64,000 bases of DNA from Mycteria americana (taxonomy: Eukaryota > Chordata > Aves > Ciconiiformes > Ciconiidae). Shown here in pieces: positions 12,737 through 24,300 of this stretch (positions within the stretch are counted from its first letter, which is position 1; each line of letters starts with the position of its first letter). Under the pieces are notes generated by a model, which saw only the letters and a list, made by a program, of their open reading frames with translations, was not told the DNA's origin and did not search any database. The position numbers were made by a program, and so were the translations under genes. Where the stretch lies: the NCBI RefSeq assembly GCF_035582795.1, contig NC_134373.1:24708501-24772500 (forward strand), read 5' to 3'.

Positions 12737-13640
12737 GACCCCTGTGCTCCAGGGGTCCCTAACTCCTTCTGTGTAAGGATCTGCAACTGAAGTTTACCCG
12801 CTGGGTTTCTCCAGCACACGGCACCTGCTCTACCCACCGGCCCAGGGACCACAGACGGCGTGGGTCGTTCGGCTGCAGTCGTTGTGCAACCGCCCGCCTC
12901 CCCTCAGACGCCTCCGCCGCGGCTGCTCCGGCTCCACCGGGCGAGCAGTCCGGCTCCGCAGCCAGCGCCGGGAGGAAACCCCTTCCCCCGTTACCCCCCC
13001 GCAGCCCAGCCTGCCCGCGTGCGCGGCGGGGAGGGGCGGCCGCAGCGCTCACGTGCGGATAATGAACCTCGAGTATGCTTTCCCGTACGCAGAGACCCAA
13101 ACACAAGGAAAGCACCTTGGAGTCTCTGGGTCTAACTGCAGGCGGGTTTTACCGTCCGCGGTTGGTCGGTTGGTTGGTTGGTTTTAATCCTGCTCCCACC
13201 CGCCCACGAGCGGGCGCGGAGGGCCGGGACGAACCCCTCCTCTGGGCCCAGCCTCACCGGAACCGCACCGCCAGCGCGGCCCCGCCGAGCCCGAAGGCAA
13301 GGCGCTGAAGGAGGGCAGGGCGGCGCTCCGCCCGGGCCACGGGGCCCCGGAAAGCGGCGGCGCCGGCACTCTCCCCTCCGAAGCACAGGGCGGCTGCGAG
13401 GGAGCCGCAACGGAGCCGCACCGGCCGCAGCGCCGCCGGCCCAGCAACGCCGCCCCGGCCCTGCTATTGGCCAGGCGACAGCCCGAGCCCAGACCGGCCG
13501 TTGGGGGTGGGCGCGTGCGCCGCCCCGCCCAGGGGTTTCCGGTGCGCGGCCCCGCCCAGGCGCTTCCGCTGCGCTGCCTCAGGCGCTTCCGCGGCCGCAG
13601 GCGGCTTCCTTCTGGTACAAGTAACCCCGAAATTAAACTC
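12715..13640. promoter_or_regulatory. CpG island, likely GCA promoter region
   Basis: Very GC- and CpG-rich block in AT-rich surroundings. It holds GC boxes (CCCCGCCC near 13,522 and 13,550), a CCAAT box on the minus strand near 13,466 and repeated ETS-like CTTCCG sites at 13,560-13,590. Its position just upstream of GCA on the minus strand suggests the old GCA promoter. The long open frames here on both strands are GC-rich artefacts. Confidence 0.7.
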
Positions 13641-14516
13641 CTGGAGGCGTTGAAGCACCTGTGTTATTTTTGTGCGTGCTTCAGCCTTTGCGCCTGAGCC
13701 CTCTGCCCAGCTGTACGCGTGGACTTTCACCGTGCGGGGAAGGGAGCTGGCGCTGCCCAGCTTCTTCGCCTAGCCGCCCAGCGGGGGAGGCCTTGTGCTC
13801 CAGCCCTGCCCCGCCGGAGCCCCGCTTATGAACCTTGTGACTAATTTCAGTCACATCTGAAAGGGACAAAGGCCTCAAAATCACTGAGTTTGTGAGGGGT
13901 GCAAGCATCCAGCTAGAGGAGAGCAACAGAATCAGGATACGTGCATCATCAATGGACAGAGTAGGAGCTTGGCCATCATATGTACAACCTGGCAGTAGCC
14001 GGAACAACCAAGTAGCATTGATTTTTTTTTTTTTCCCTCTGTAAGTCACAAGTAGCCTTCTAATGTCCGCAAACTCTTAGAACCTGTAAAGGATTGTTGT
14101 GGTATAAACACACTGGGTCTGATTTACCACTGCTTACATACACCATACAAAGCTATCATACAACCAGCCTATCTACACACACTGACCCGAGTAACTCCTG
14201 CAGGCTCCTGAGGCCTTACAGTAACGACTGACAAGTCATCTAAGTGAGGTGCTGAAGACAGAAGAAAAAGTAGTGGGTGAAAAAAGCTGTGGGACTTCTT
14301 TCAGAAGTCTTTCAAAGGAAACTTGCATAAAGCAGTAATAGAAAAGTAATGATGAAATGAGCAAAACCTGAGATAAGCAGAAAGGACAACAATGAAATGA
14401 AAGTAAAACAAATTAAGTTCTACAAAAGAAGCCTCCAACTGAAGGAAGCTCCACTGAGAGCAAAATGCTGTAGCACATCTCAGCATGACAAACAGCTGAG
14501 GGCACGATTTGAATTA
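13641..14516. other. Intergenic, nothing recognised
   Basis: Ordinary sequence between the CpG island and the CR1 fragment, with a T tract near 14,023. No gene or repeat was recognised. Confidence 0.4.
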
Positions 14517-14975
14517 CAGGAAATTCTGGGAAAGGACCTCTGGAGATATCTGGCTTCCTCTTAGAAGCAAGGCATTAAATCAAGGGCCCTGTCAAGCCAA
14601 GTCTTGGATATTTCTATTGAGGAAACTCCCACTACTTCTCTGGGCAATATATTTCAGTGTCTAATTGTTCTTATGGTGAAGAATATTTTTTCTTATACCT
14701 GGACAGAATTTCCCCTGAAGAAATGTGTTCCAATTGCCCCTTGTCCTGTGTACCCCTGTGAAGAGGGATCCAGCTTGTAGGAGTTGGAAAACTGTGGTTG
14801 GATCTCCCCTGAGCCGTCTTTTTTCTAGGCTGAATAAACCCAGTTCCTTCAAACATGTGCCAAGCTCTCCAATCCTGTAAGCATCATGTTGGACCCTCTC
14901 TGATTTTTCACTCTCTCTCTTGAACTGTCCAGGACCAAAACTGAACACAGTAATCCAGGTGCTCTCTATTTACTC
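14517..14975 (-). mobile_element. CR1 LINE 3' fragment
   Basis: The plus strand carries the familiar antisense CR1 series: a GGGAAAGGACCTCTGGAG start, then CCCCTTGTCCTGTG, TCTCCCCTGAGCC, CTAGGCTGAATAAACCCAG and a final TAATCCAGGTGCTC. CR1 is the dominant LINE of birds. It is 5'-truncated, as usual, and too diverged to be active. Confidence 0.8.
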
Positions 14976-14997
14976 TACCATTTTGCTACAAAACATG

Positions 14998-15530
14998 TGT
15001 TGTGGTTTACACCCAGTCAGCAACTAACCACCACACCCCACCCCCCCTGCTGGGATGGGGAAGAGAATTGGAAATAAAAGTAAAACCCGTGGGTTGAGAT
15101 AAAGACAGTTTAATAGGACAGCTTAAAGGACAGTTTAACAGGAGAAAATAATAATGATAAAAGAATGTACAAAACAAGTGAGGCACAATGCAATTGCTCA
15201 CCACTCGCTGACCAATGCCCAGCCAGTCCCCGAACAGCGATTGCTGCCCCCCAGCCAACTCCCCCAGTTTCTATACTGAGCATGAGGCCATATGGTATGG
15301 AATAGCCCTTTGGGCAGTTGGGTCAGCTGGCCTGGCTGTGCCCCCTCCCAGCTTCGTGTGCACCTGGCAGAGCATGGGAACCTGAAAAGTCCTTGACCAG
15401 TGTAAGCACTGCTCAGCAACAACTGAAAAATCAGTGTGTTATCAACTTTATTCTCATACTAAGTCCAAAACACAGCACTATACCAGCTACTAGGAAGAAA
15501 ATTAACTCTACCCCAGCCGAAACCAGGACA
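14998..15530 (-). mobile_element. Solo LTR of an avian endogenous retrovirus (copy 2)
   Basis: About 533 bp running TGTTGTGG...AGGACA, flanked on both sides by the direct repeat ACATG (14,993-14,997 and 15,531-15,535), a 5-bp target duplication. The complement reads like a sense LTR starting TGTCCTGGTTTC, with a TATA-like box near 15,275 and TATTAAA near 15,110 where a poly(A) signal is expected. No gag, pol or env lies between this LTR and copy 1, so each is a solo LTR left by recombination, not the two ends of one provirus. It sits about 0.9 kb upstream of IFIH1 exon 1. Confidence 0.85.
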
Positions 15531-16090
15531 ACATGAAACTGAGTCAACAGTCCGTTGCCTTATTTCAGAATCACACTGAGGTTCCCTAAAACCCCACAAT
15601 GGAAACCAAGCCTGCTCCTGAAGCTCAATGACATCTACCATATAGGTGAAGCCACATCTCAGGGAGAGACTGTCCCAACAATCTCAGAGCCTACCCAACA
15701 AACCCCGCTAGGAAGTTTATGATATGCATCACAACCTCCTGCTCTGTATGCAAGGTGCAATTCTTCAGTCTAAAAAAAAAAAAAAGGCACAAAAAAATCT
15801 CTTTAAGACATACCCAAAGTAAACCATTACAATATACAAGTCGGCTTTACATCCCTGATGCTCTTTTGTGGTACTGTGTTCTGCAAAAAGGCACATCCTG
15901 CAAATGACTGCGGACCACTCGGATCACCTGGGGTTACCGCCGCCAAACTGCCTCGCTCCTCTGTCGGTGCCTGCCTGAAAAGCCACCAGTGCGGAAACCC
16001 TGACACACTAGTGACCGGCCCTGGAAACTCATGAGCTGGAAAGTGAAGGATACTCTTCAGTTTATGTTTGTTTTTTTAAACTCATGGTTC
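15531..16090. other. Upstream flank of IFIH1, no gene
   Basis: Between the LTR and the IFIH1 CpG island. It contains an A tract near 15,775; nothing else was recognised. Confidence 0.4.
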
Positions 16091-16100
16091 CTGTTAAAGG

Positions 16101-16108
16101 TTTCCTTT
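16101..16108 (-). promoter_or_regulatory. IRF-like half site (AAAGGAAA, minus strand)
   Basis: Fits the IRF core AANNGAAA on the minus strand, about 315 bp upstream of the IFIH1 start. A short motif, so weak on its own. Confidence 0.25.
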
Positions 16109-16225
16109 TAAATATTTAGGAGTGACGCCGAGTCGTGCCCTTCCCTCCAGGTGCCGGCCGCCCCCCCGCCGCCGCCGGCGGTGCCGTCGTCTCCCGGCAG
16201 GCCCTCGCCGCCACGCACCGAGCCC

Positions 16226-16237
16226 GCAAACGAAACC
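16226..16237 (+). promoter_or_regulatory. ISRE-like element
   Basis: GCAAACGAAACC differs at one position from the GAAANNGAAAC interferon-stimulated response element and contains a full AANNGAAA IRF core. It lies 187 bp upstream of the start codon. IFIH1 is interferon-inducible in vertebrates, so this may be the retained response element; binding is inferred. Confidence 0.45.
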
Positions 16238-16423
16238 GAGAGCGGCGCTGGGGCTGGGATAAAGCGGGGCCGGGCCGGCGCCCGGCCGTAGCCTCGGGAG
16301 GCGCGGAGCGGAGCGGGATGGGGGACGCGCTCCTCGCCGACACCCGGCCGGACCTCGCCTCCGGAGACCCTCGGCCGCCCCCGCAGCCGCCCCCCCGTGC
16401 CCACCGCTGTGCCCAGCGCGGCG

Positions 16424-16878
16424 ATGGCAGAGGAATCCCGAGACGAGCGCTTCCTCCACGTGATCTCCTGCTCCGGGCCGCGGCTGAAGCAGTTCATCCG
16501 GGTGCAGCCGCTGCTGGAGCGGCTTCCCTCGCTGAGCGCGGGGGAGAGGCAGAAGGAAGGTGCGGGCGGCCGCCCTGCAGCGGGGCGAGGAGGAGGGGGC
16601 GGAGGAGCTGCTGCGGGCCGCGGAGCGGGGGCCCCGCGGGTGCGCCTGGTTCCGCGAGTTCTTGCCGGCGCTGGAGCACGGCGGCTGCAGCCTGGCCGCC
16701 TGCTACGTGAACCCCAGCCCCAGTCAGCTGCCCTCGCCGGCTGAGGAGGGCGACCGCGACCTCTGCGTGCACTTGGTGCAGCTGCTCCACAGCACACTGG
16801 TGGGATAGAATGCAGACCATGCAGGTGGCCGAGAAGTGCCTGCAGATGGGCATCTCCCAGGACGAGGACCTGGACTGG
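16424..16878 (+). pseudogene. IFIH1: IFIH1 exon 1 (CARD1), two frameshifts
   Basis: ATG at 16,424 opens MAEESRDERFLHVISC..., close to the avian MDA5 start. A tandem duplication of AAGG (16,553-16,556 and 16,557-16,560) shifts the frame. The second part (VRAAALQRGEEEGAEELL...) continues in another frame until an extra G near 16,803 shifts it again and exposes TAG at 16,806. The third frame resumes with the DRMQTMQVAEKCL segment and ends at a good donor, GTAAGT at 16,879. The last codon is TGG where birds probably have CGG. All three pieces are recognisable, so the lesions are small and recent-looking. Confidence 0.92.
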
Positions 16879-17195
16879 GTAAGTGGCCCGCCTGCCAGGC
16901 CAGGCGCCAGGCAGTGCCACAGGCGCAGGCCACCCCCAGGAGCTGTGGGGCAGAGAGGAAGCCACAACTAGAAATGGCCTTGTAAATGCAAAAAATGAAA
17001 GGGGAGTACCCAAAGTTGGGGGAGAAGAGAAATGGTGCTCCAAGTAAGCCAATGAAGATTGTTGGCAATGGGCCAGCAGGTGGGATGCCAGCTAAGAACC
17101 AGGGAAAGAAAAATGCCATGAACAGAGGGTTAGACTAAGCCAGTGTCTAAGTGGAAGGAATATGGCTGGCTTTACTGTACTTATCATTTTGCCAC

Positions 17196-17284
17196 AGACT
17201 CAGAAGATCATTAAGTGTCTTCTGGCCCCTGAACCATACCAGGAAGTAGTGATGGCCTGTAAAGTCCTAGAGAATACTTGAGTT
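17196..17284 (+). other. Open exon-like segment in IFIH1 intron 1
   Basis: After a TTTTGCCACAG acceptor-like sequence, about 28 codons stay open (TQKIIKCLLAPEPYQEVV...) and end in TGA. I do not recognise the product. It may be a retroposed fragment or chance. Confidence 0.15.
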
Positions 17285-18711
17285 AAAATAAAGCAAGACC
17301 TTCCCTCCCCTTTTTTGTCATAAGTTCACTAAGGAGTATCATACTAGACAGTAAAGCCAAACAGAAATACTAGTTTGACAAGAAAGAGCAAGTGTTAACC
17401 TTTGATGAAAACATTTGCCAGTGTTTACTCCATTTGGCCAAGAATTACTTGCCTGGACTAGTGTGAAACTTATTCGGAACCCAAAAAAATGGATACCTTG
17501 AAACAGCATTAGAAGAAGAAATTAAAATAATACTTGCCATAGCAATAAGGGGAAAACTGGCAAACTAAGGGTGGAATTACATCATATTTGCACTCTGAGC
17601 TTTTGCATCCACTTTTTAGGTAGTTTAATGCTCCATCTCAGTTAAATGACTGTCATATACATAATTTTGTCTGGCGACTGTCAGGTAGCAGTAAGGGCCA
17701 GCTGCACCCTAAGGGATGGGGAGCCGAGCGTGGTAACAACAGCGGGCAGAGGCAGGGGCCTTTTAGGAGGTTACCAGCTCCATTCCCTGGTAATGGGTCC
17801 ACATGTTTCCCGGGGTCATCTTTTTGCTGCTGGTATTTCCATTAAGCCCTTCATTACCTTTCACAATCCATACAGTTTCAACTCCAACAATGCCTAGGCT
17901 TTCTTAATGTGCTTGTATATTCCTTTTTGTTTACCTCTCCCGACTCCCACTTCCCATGCACTTCCTTTTAGTGTTCAATCTCAGTCAGGGGTTCCCACTG
18001 CTATGCCTGCCTATTTTCTTGCATATCAGGATGGGTGATTCTCGAGCCTTGAGAAAATTGCCCTTGAGGACTAAACACCTGTCTTGGGCTGCTTTACTTT
18101 TGGGGTGGTCATTTTGTTCCTCATGTGATCACATGTCAAGTTCTGCTCATGACGGCCTTGGGACACTTTTCCATAGCTTCTTTGAGGGCAATAGCCACTT
18201 TCTAGAGGCTTAGCTATTGTATCTTTAAGTGGGAATTCAGATGATGAAGCCAGAGTTTAAGAAGGGAAATGTTCCATTTCATGTATGAGGTCATGTTACA
18301 GATTAAGTCTGAGCTTTGATAAGCTGTATGACATCACTTCTCCTTAATCAAGGTTGGCGATTCCCAAAACCAGTGTGAACACCAATTATTATTCCACAAT
18401 AATAATAATAATTATATAGTGGTTATTATTATAACCATTGTCCAATACCACCAGTCTCTCCAACTAAATTTCAGGTCTCGTAAGTTTTAGATATCCTACC
18501 CAAAACCATATGTGATAAACAAGAGGTTGGACAAAACTGCAGTAAGTCTCTTCTGATGAGTGGCAGGCCCACCCACTTTATATCTTTATTTTTATGTATA
18601 TTTTAATGATGACAGGGAAATGCTTTTGTACCTATACTATTCTTACTAACTTCCCTCAACCATTTCCAAAGTCTGTCACAGGATTGGTTTTATTTTTTTT
18701 ATTTTCACCGT

Positions 18712-18863
18712 ATTCACACTGTTACTGACAATCATGGGAACAGAGGTGGTACAAGGGAGCTATTGAGCAGAATAGTGCAGAAGACTGGTTCTCTCCTTTT
18801 TTGATGCTCTGCGTGAAACCCAACATGGAGGCCTTGCAGATGATTTAAGTGGAAATACAGGAG
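18712..18863 (+). pseudogene. IFIH1: IFIH1 exon 2 (CARD2), acceptor lost, two frameshifts
   Basis: Opens with IHTVTDNHGNRGGTRELLSRIVQK, the start of CARD2 in birds. The two bases before it (18,710-18,711) are GT instead of AG, and no AG lies nearby to replace it. After the QK codons about 4 bp are missing (18,784) before the TGG of Trp-Phe-Ser-Pro-Phe, and one more base is missing near 18,807 before Leu-Arg-Glu-Thr-Gln-His. The 152 bp become 157 once the 5 bp are allowed for, which restores the expected phase 0 to phase 1. The donor after 18,863 is GTAATC. Confidence 0.85.
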
Positions 18864-21125
18864 GTAATCATCTTATTTCACTAGTACTGATGTGTGGGGT
18901 TTTAATATCTCCTTTTTTGTACTGCTAGTTAGGAAACAATGCAGGGTTCTCACCATATTGATTTCGCTGTGACATGAGACTAAGGCTTTCACTTGTCCGG
19001 GGATTTAAAAATCAAGTTATTTAACAGCTTATTCAATAGATTCTTAAGCACTAAAAATCCTTATTAAGAAATATCAGAAATACAATAATGTGTATGTAGT
19101 TGTAATTAAACTGAATCCTTACCTTTTATAACCCATTGCTTTTCAATGTGATGTTTTGATAATCATTCATTAAAAATATTCTGAAGATTAATTTGAACAA
19201 ACAAAACAAACCTTTTCTGGATTTCTCCTTCAACACAAGGATTAGTGTTTCCTTTATAGAATGGTTTACAAATATATGCGGCATTTTAAAATATACTGCA
19301 GTATGTCTCCTTGGGGATAAGACATTTTTAAGTCTCAAGACATTGTATAAAATCTAGTATAAATAATAGAATAAACTAGTAAAGAGATTATTTACAGAAA
19401 TGAAACTAAAAGAGCTATAGGTTTTTGGCTACTACTTTTTATTCCTGTACAATGATTATGACATTGTAAAATTATCCCAGTGCTCCGCTGGATTCTAAAA
19501 TATGAAAAAGGAAGCAGCCCTCAAATACTCTATCCCTCATTTTTTACTGGGCTCTACATATGTTTTATAAGATTTTTGAGACTATAAAGTTTTTTAACAG
19601 ATTTCCCATTTAGCAGCTTCAGGCTTCGTGCTTGAGGAGCTCACCAGAACTATGTCGCTGTACTTTTAGTTGCTGCATATGGGACAATGCATTAAGACTG
19701 GGATAAGAGGGGCGTGAAGGTGTCTCTTCCAGCTGAGGACACGAATCAACCTGTCTTCTGCCAGACACAGATACGCAGCTGCCATATTTGAGTGTGCAGA
19801 TCAAAGGTGGTTGAGTGTTCCAGTCTGCAGGACAAGACCAACCAAGTTAGACCCTCAGAAGATAGTTCTGAGTGAAAGTCAGATGCTGGGAATAGCTCAG
19901 CAGCCACTGTGGTCCTAATTTTCATTTTGTGTTGCAGCTTTGTCAGGCTTAAATTCTTGTCTTCGTTACTTTGCTATCAGTAAGGTAAACAAAGTAATAA
20001 ATATTTAGCAAATACGCAAATTATTAAAATTCTTTTCATATTTTTATTTTCAGTTCTTTTCAAACTTTGCATTTCTGAATTTTCAGTATAGTGCAGACCA
20101 TATAGGGTAAAAAAAGTTTAATTCAGTTGTTTGATGCAATACTGAATGAATGCATTTCTTCCACAGTTTCTCAGTAATCTCGAGCAATGTCGGCGCTAAA
20201 AGAAACTGTACAGATAAATACGTAAAGCATAAATTGTGTTGCTCTTACCAGAGGATAAGAAATTTTCTATGTAGACAGTCCTGTAAGTGTGTAGATATGT
20301 AAAGTTATGATTACTGTAGCATCCACTGATACGAGGTCATAGACAGGAAACACTAAGAACAGGTTCTCTGGGTACCTTGGAAGGAGAAGAGTGATGCTAC
20401 ATTTTGTCACTCCAGGTTGATCCCCAGTGATTGGTTACAGTAAAATACATTGTTATTAGCAGACACCTACACATAGAAATTGAGAACTTTATAAAAAATA
20501 AATCTTGAAATAAATTAAATCTATTAATTTCTTTAAATTTAATTTCTAATTGAAGAGTAATTGAGTTCCAAATCTGGAAAACCCTGTAATGCAGTCTTAC
20601 ACAGTTTTTGTAAAAAATGTTTGAAGTTCACTGAACAGCATTTTTTGCCTTTGGAGCATGCCTAGTTCTACATGAGTCTAAAAAGAATAAAAGAACAGAG
20701 AAGTCAGAGAAATTATTTCCGTATTTGAAATAAGACGAAGAAGTGGAAGGAGGGAAAACATTTTGTGAAAGCTCTCTCAGGTTTTCTGTTTTATGGGCAA
20801 GTTTTGAAGTCCTGCTGTAAGGTACATCCATTTATGAGCTTACAGGACCAATGGAATTGAGACGGTAGGAAACATGGTCTAGTCCACAAATTCAATTTTC
20901 AGATCCTTGTAGTGACTGTAAATATTTGAGATTTATGACCAACAACTTTCTTAATAAATATTTATAAAACCATCAAAATTCCAAACTATAATGTTTTTAA
21001 AGTCAAGACCATATGTTATGCTGTTATGTGCACGATGAATACAGGTTAGTTCTATGTTTTCTGTGCTCCACACTAAAAGAAATTAAATGTTTTATAGTGC
21101 TGTGGAATTTCTGTTTATTTTCTAG

Positions 21126-21302
21126 GAACAGAGAATAGACAAAATGGGATGAAGAACAATACAAATGAAGAAACAGAAGTTACAAGCCAACCAGGATATG
21201 CCGTAGTGAAGGATTTGAAACAGCAAGAAAATGTGAATGATAGTTTCAGCAGTGAGAACAGTGTATTGGAAACATCTATTGGAAAGAATTCTGTAGTTTC
21301 AG
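21126..21302 (+). pseudogene. IFIH1: IFIH1 exon 3 (linker), frame intact
   Basis: 177 bp (59 codons), phase 1 on both sides, CTAG acceptor and GTATGT donor. Encodes the acidic, Ser-rich linker between CARDs and helicase, ending NSVVS as in MDA5. No lesion seen. Confidence 0.85.
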
Positions 21303-24300
21303 GTATGTCCACTAACTGGTATTTTGTGCTGGTACCAGTTAAACTTTAGTAACTGCAAGTAACTTAGAGAACATTCTTGGTGCATTAGCTCCCATCTTGC
21401 TCAAAAATTCAGGAACATATGGTACTGTCGAGGTGAAGGGAATGAATGGAAAAAGTAAATCTTGATTTTTTTGGAAGCAGTAAATTCCATTTCTTCCTAT
21501 GAATTAACAGCAGTAGCAATTTTAAGGGTCAGATCTGCAAATTTCTTCAGTTCAAAGAGTTGCTCTAGGACAAGAGTATGTTGTCATACTTAAACTAATT
21601 AATCTGAAAGGTAAGAGCTGGTTCAGAAACCAATTTGCTAGCACAGTACAGACTGGCTTTGGAGGACACGGCCAAAAAATCTGTAGCACACTATGTGCAG
21701 CCTTCATGTAGACATTTTCTGTATCCTGGTTGTAGTGATGATGTTTTACCTACTATGGGCTGCTTGATTTTCTTATAATTGAGCAACATTAATGATCTTC
21801 CTTTCCTCTTAAATAGTACGTTTAACAACTTTGTATTATTATTTTTTAATTTACTGTGTGAAGAAATGGGTCGTTTTCAAACATATTTAATATTGTTAAT
21901 TAAAAATATTAATATTATTAAATGAATACTTTATTTCAGACCTATTCATGGTAGGTTTATACTATCCAATGAAAACATAAGGTTTACATTGACAACTCCT
22001 CCCAGTGTTGACAAAGTTTAAATCAAGAGGAATGTTTCTGTACCACTATAACTGCAGCTGTATTAAGTGCTTCTTTCTAGAAGTCTGGTAATTCTATATT
22101 GGAAAACATTTTTGGTTTTGGTAAGTCCTTTAGTGCTGTCCAACAAGTAATTTTTCTGTTTATTTTAAGGATTTGTATTTACAGAGCATCAAACAACCAT
22201 GTCACATCACATGCTCAGAAGTACATTTTTTAGTACAAATTTTTAGAAATTATTGTGGCCTGTTGTTCATATGGATCTACTTTTAAAAATGTGCCTTGGA
22301 AGTTGATTATGAGCAACAGCAATTACCAGCAACAATTCCCAGGCATAGCTGGGAACCAATGATTCAAACATATGCTGTATGATTAAGGAACCATTCATAC
22401 ATGTTACACATTCAGACGGAGCTCAAACAATAGTTACAACTGAGATAAATCCTGCCTGAAATTATTTTAGTGGGCTTACTCAGCCAAAGGAGTAAGACAG
22501 CTAAGGCTGCTCTTTTTTTAATCAAACATGAATAAATAAAAAAAAAAATTGGCTCTGAAAACTGCAGGCTTTCAGTGTGCAACAGCAGTAGCCTGTTTCT
22601 CATTTAGCATGATATTAACAGCATATCACAATGTTTTGTAGCAAGTAGTGAATTATTAACGACAGCAAAAATATCAACTTGGTTTTCCTGGATTAGAACA
22701 TAATTTGGCAGTATAAAGAAGAGGTGCCAAATATTTAATGATGATTCAGAATAGATCAGACTGAGTTATCCTCACTCTTAGGATCCTTTCAGGGCAAGGC
22801 TAAGGCTCCTAATTGTAGCCTCACTGAGGGTAGGTTTTCATTGCTGTTAGCCTGATCTTTTCCCTGACTCTTGTCAGGTTCAGGGTTACAGATAACTAGA
22901 TCTATTAGCTATCACCTAGCCTGCCACAAGCTAATTCTAGCCTGAAAACGATGGTCTCCTTAGCACTGAACTGTACTGAAATTAATAGACAGTGGCTATT
23001 AGCAGTTTGTGCAGTTGAGCAGATCTATTCAGTGAAGCAGTGCTAAGGGTGTACACACTACGTGAATTCCGGCAGTTTGGTTCAGATTGACTTGAGTCTG
23101 GTGTGGACTGTATGCCTGCAAGTGGCTGGAACACATCTCGTTTGGTTTCAGCTGACAGGAGTTCATTTCTTGTGATCCAAAGCAGCTCTGTGATATGAAC
23201 CAAAGTAGTATAAGTGGGAACAACTGACAGATTCACTGTAAACGTGCACTTCTGAGTTGAACTAAACCAGCAGTGTAGATGCAACGTAGCAAGGGCTGCC
23301 AGGAGACAGTGCTGCATGAAGATGGCTGTAGAGGAACTGGCTCACATTCAGCCATCTTGAAGTGCAGTAAGCTTTGATCTCTATGCACTTCTACACACAG
23401 ACTTAACTGCACTCAAGTCGTCTTCAATTTCCATCCTTTCTCATGATCTCATAAGACTGTATTTTTAGACCGGGCAGCTGAAAATACAACTGGAGCCCAG
23501 ATTCTGCTTCCAAGTAGGCTGGGAACCCACCTAATTTGCAATTTGATGCTGTCAAGTGTTGTCAGTTTTGCAGTACACTCCTACCATTCCTTCATATATT
23601 GAGAAGGACAAATTTCAAGGAGAAAGAAGCTTTTTCAAGTCACTTGAAATTACTGCAATTTGCATTGTATCTAAAGCCTCCTCTGACCTTTTTATTGGAG
23701 TAGCTGAGACAGAGGGAGTTAGAAGGTATGAGGGCAGTAGGGTCATTTAGCCTAAGAGAAAGATAGAAGGAAATTGTGCATGCAAAAACACAGATAAGAA
23801 ACTGCACACACAAAAAACCAACACAAAAGCAGTAAGTTTGCAAGGTCAGAAGTGAAACATTTGGATTAAGGCTACAGTTACCTGTATAAACAACAATTTA
23901 ATTAAGTAGCAGCTCTGTTTTTTAAGGCCTGTTTCATAAAAAATTGATTGGAACAAATAATTACACTGTAATTAACTGGAGATTTCAATAATGTCTCACA
24001 AAATGTCCCTTAATGCTTCAGATTAGAAAAACTGTCCATTAATTTGGAAGTAGGACCAATTTTAATAGCCCATTTATGTTTTGGTCCTTCATTTATATTT
24101 TTCAATGTTTGAACTTATTCTGTGACATAATGTAGCACAGGAAAGAAAGACTTTTTAAATTAATATTGCATAGATCCTTTTTTTTTTTCACTGCATTCCG
24201 TTGTCTTTATACTTACTTATTAGTCAGTGCAAAGTGACTGAAAATCTTTCTGTGGAATATGCTGTGTTACAATGTGCAAGTAGCACTGTAAGGGAAGACT

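Larger units (their letters stand above)
16130..16910. promoter_or_regulatory. CpG island over IFIH1 promoter and exon 1
   Basis: Dense CpG block covering the 5' flank and the first coding exon. It remains CpG-rich even though the gene is broken, which suggests either recent inactivation or a promoter still unmethylated in the germ line. Confidence 0.8.

Noticed and set aside
13178-13624. 148-codon open frame in the CpG island
   Set aside because: GC-rich, low-complexity translation with no recognisable domain; overlapping frames on both strands show the same effect.
11869-15530. A single provirus with both LTRs
   Set aside because: The interval holds a CpG island and a CR1 fragment, no retroviral genes; copy 2 has its own target duplication.
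16108-17052. 314-codon open frame antisense to IFIH1 exon 1
   Set aside because: Lies in the CpG island, where stop codons are rare; the translation is low-complexity Ala/Pro/Arg and antisense to a known exon.
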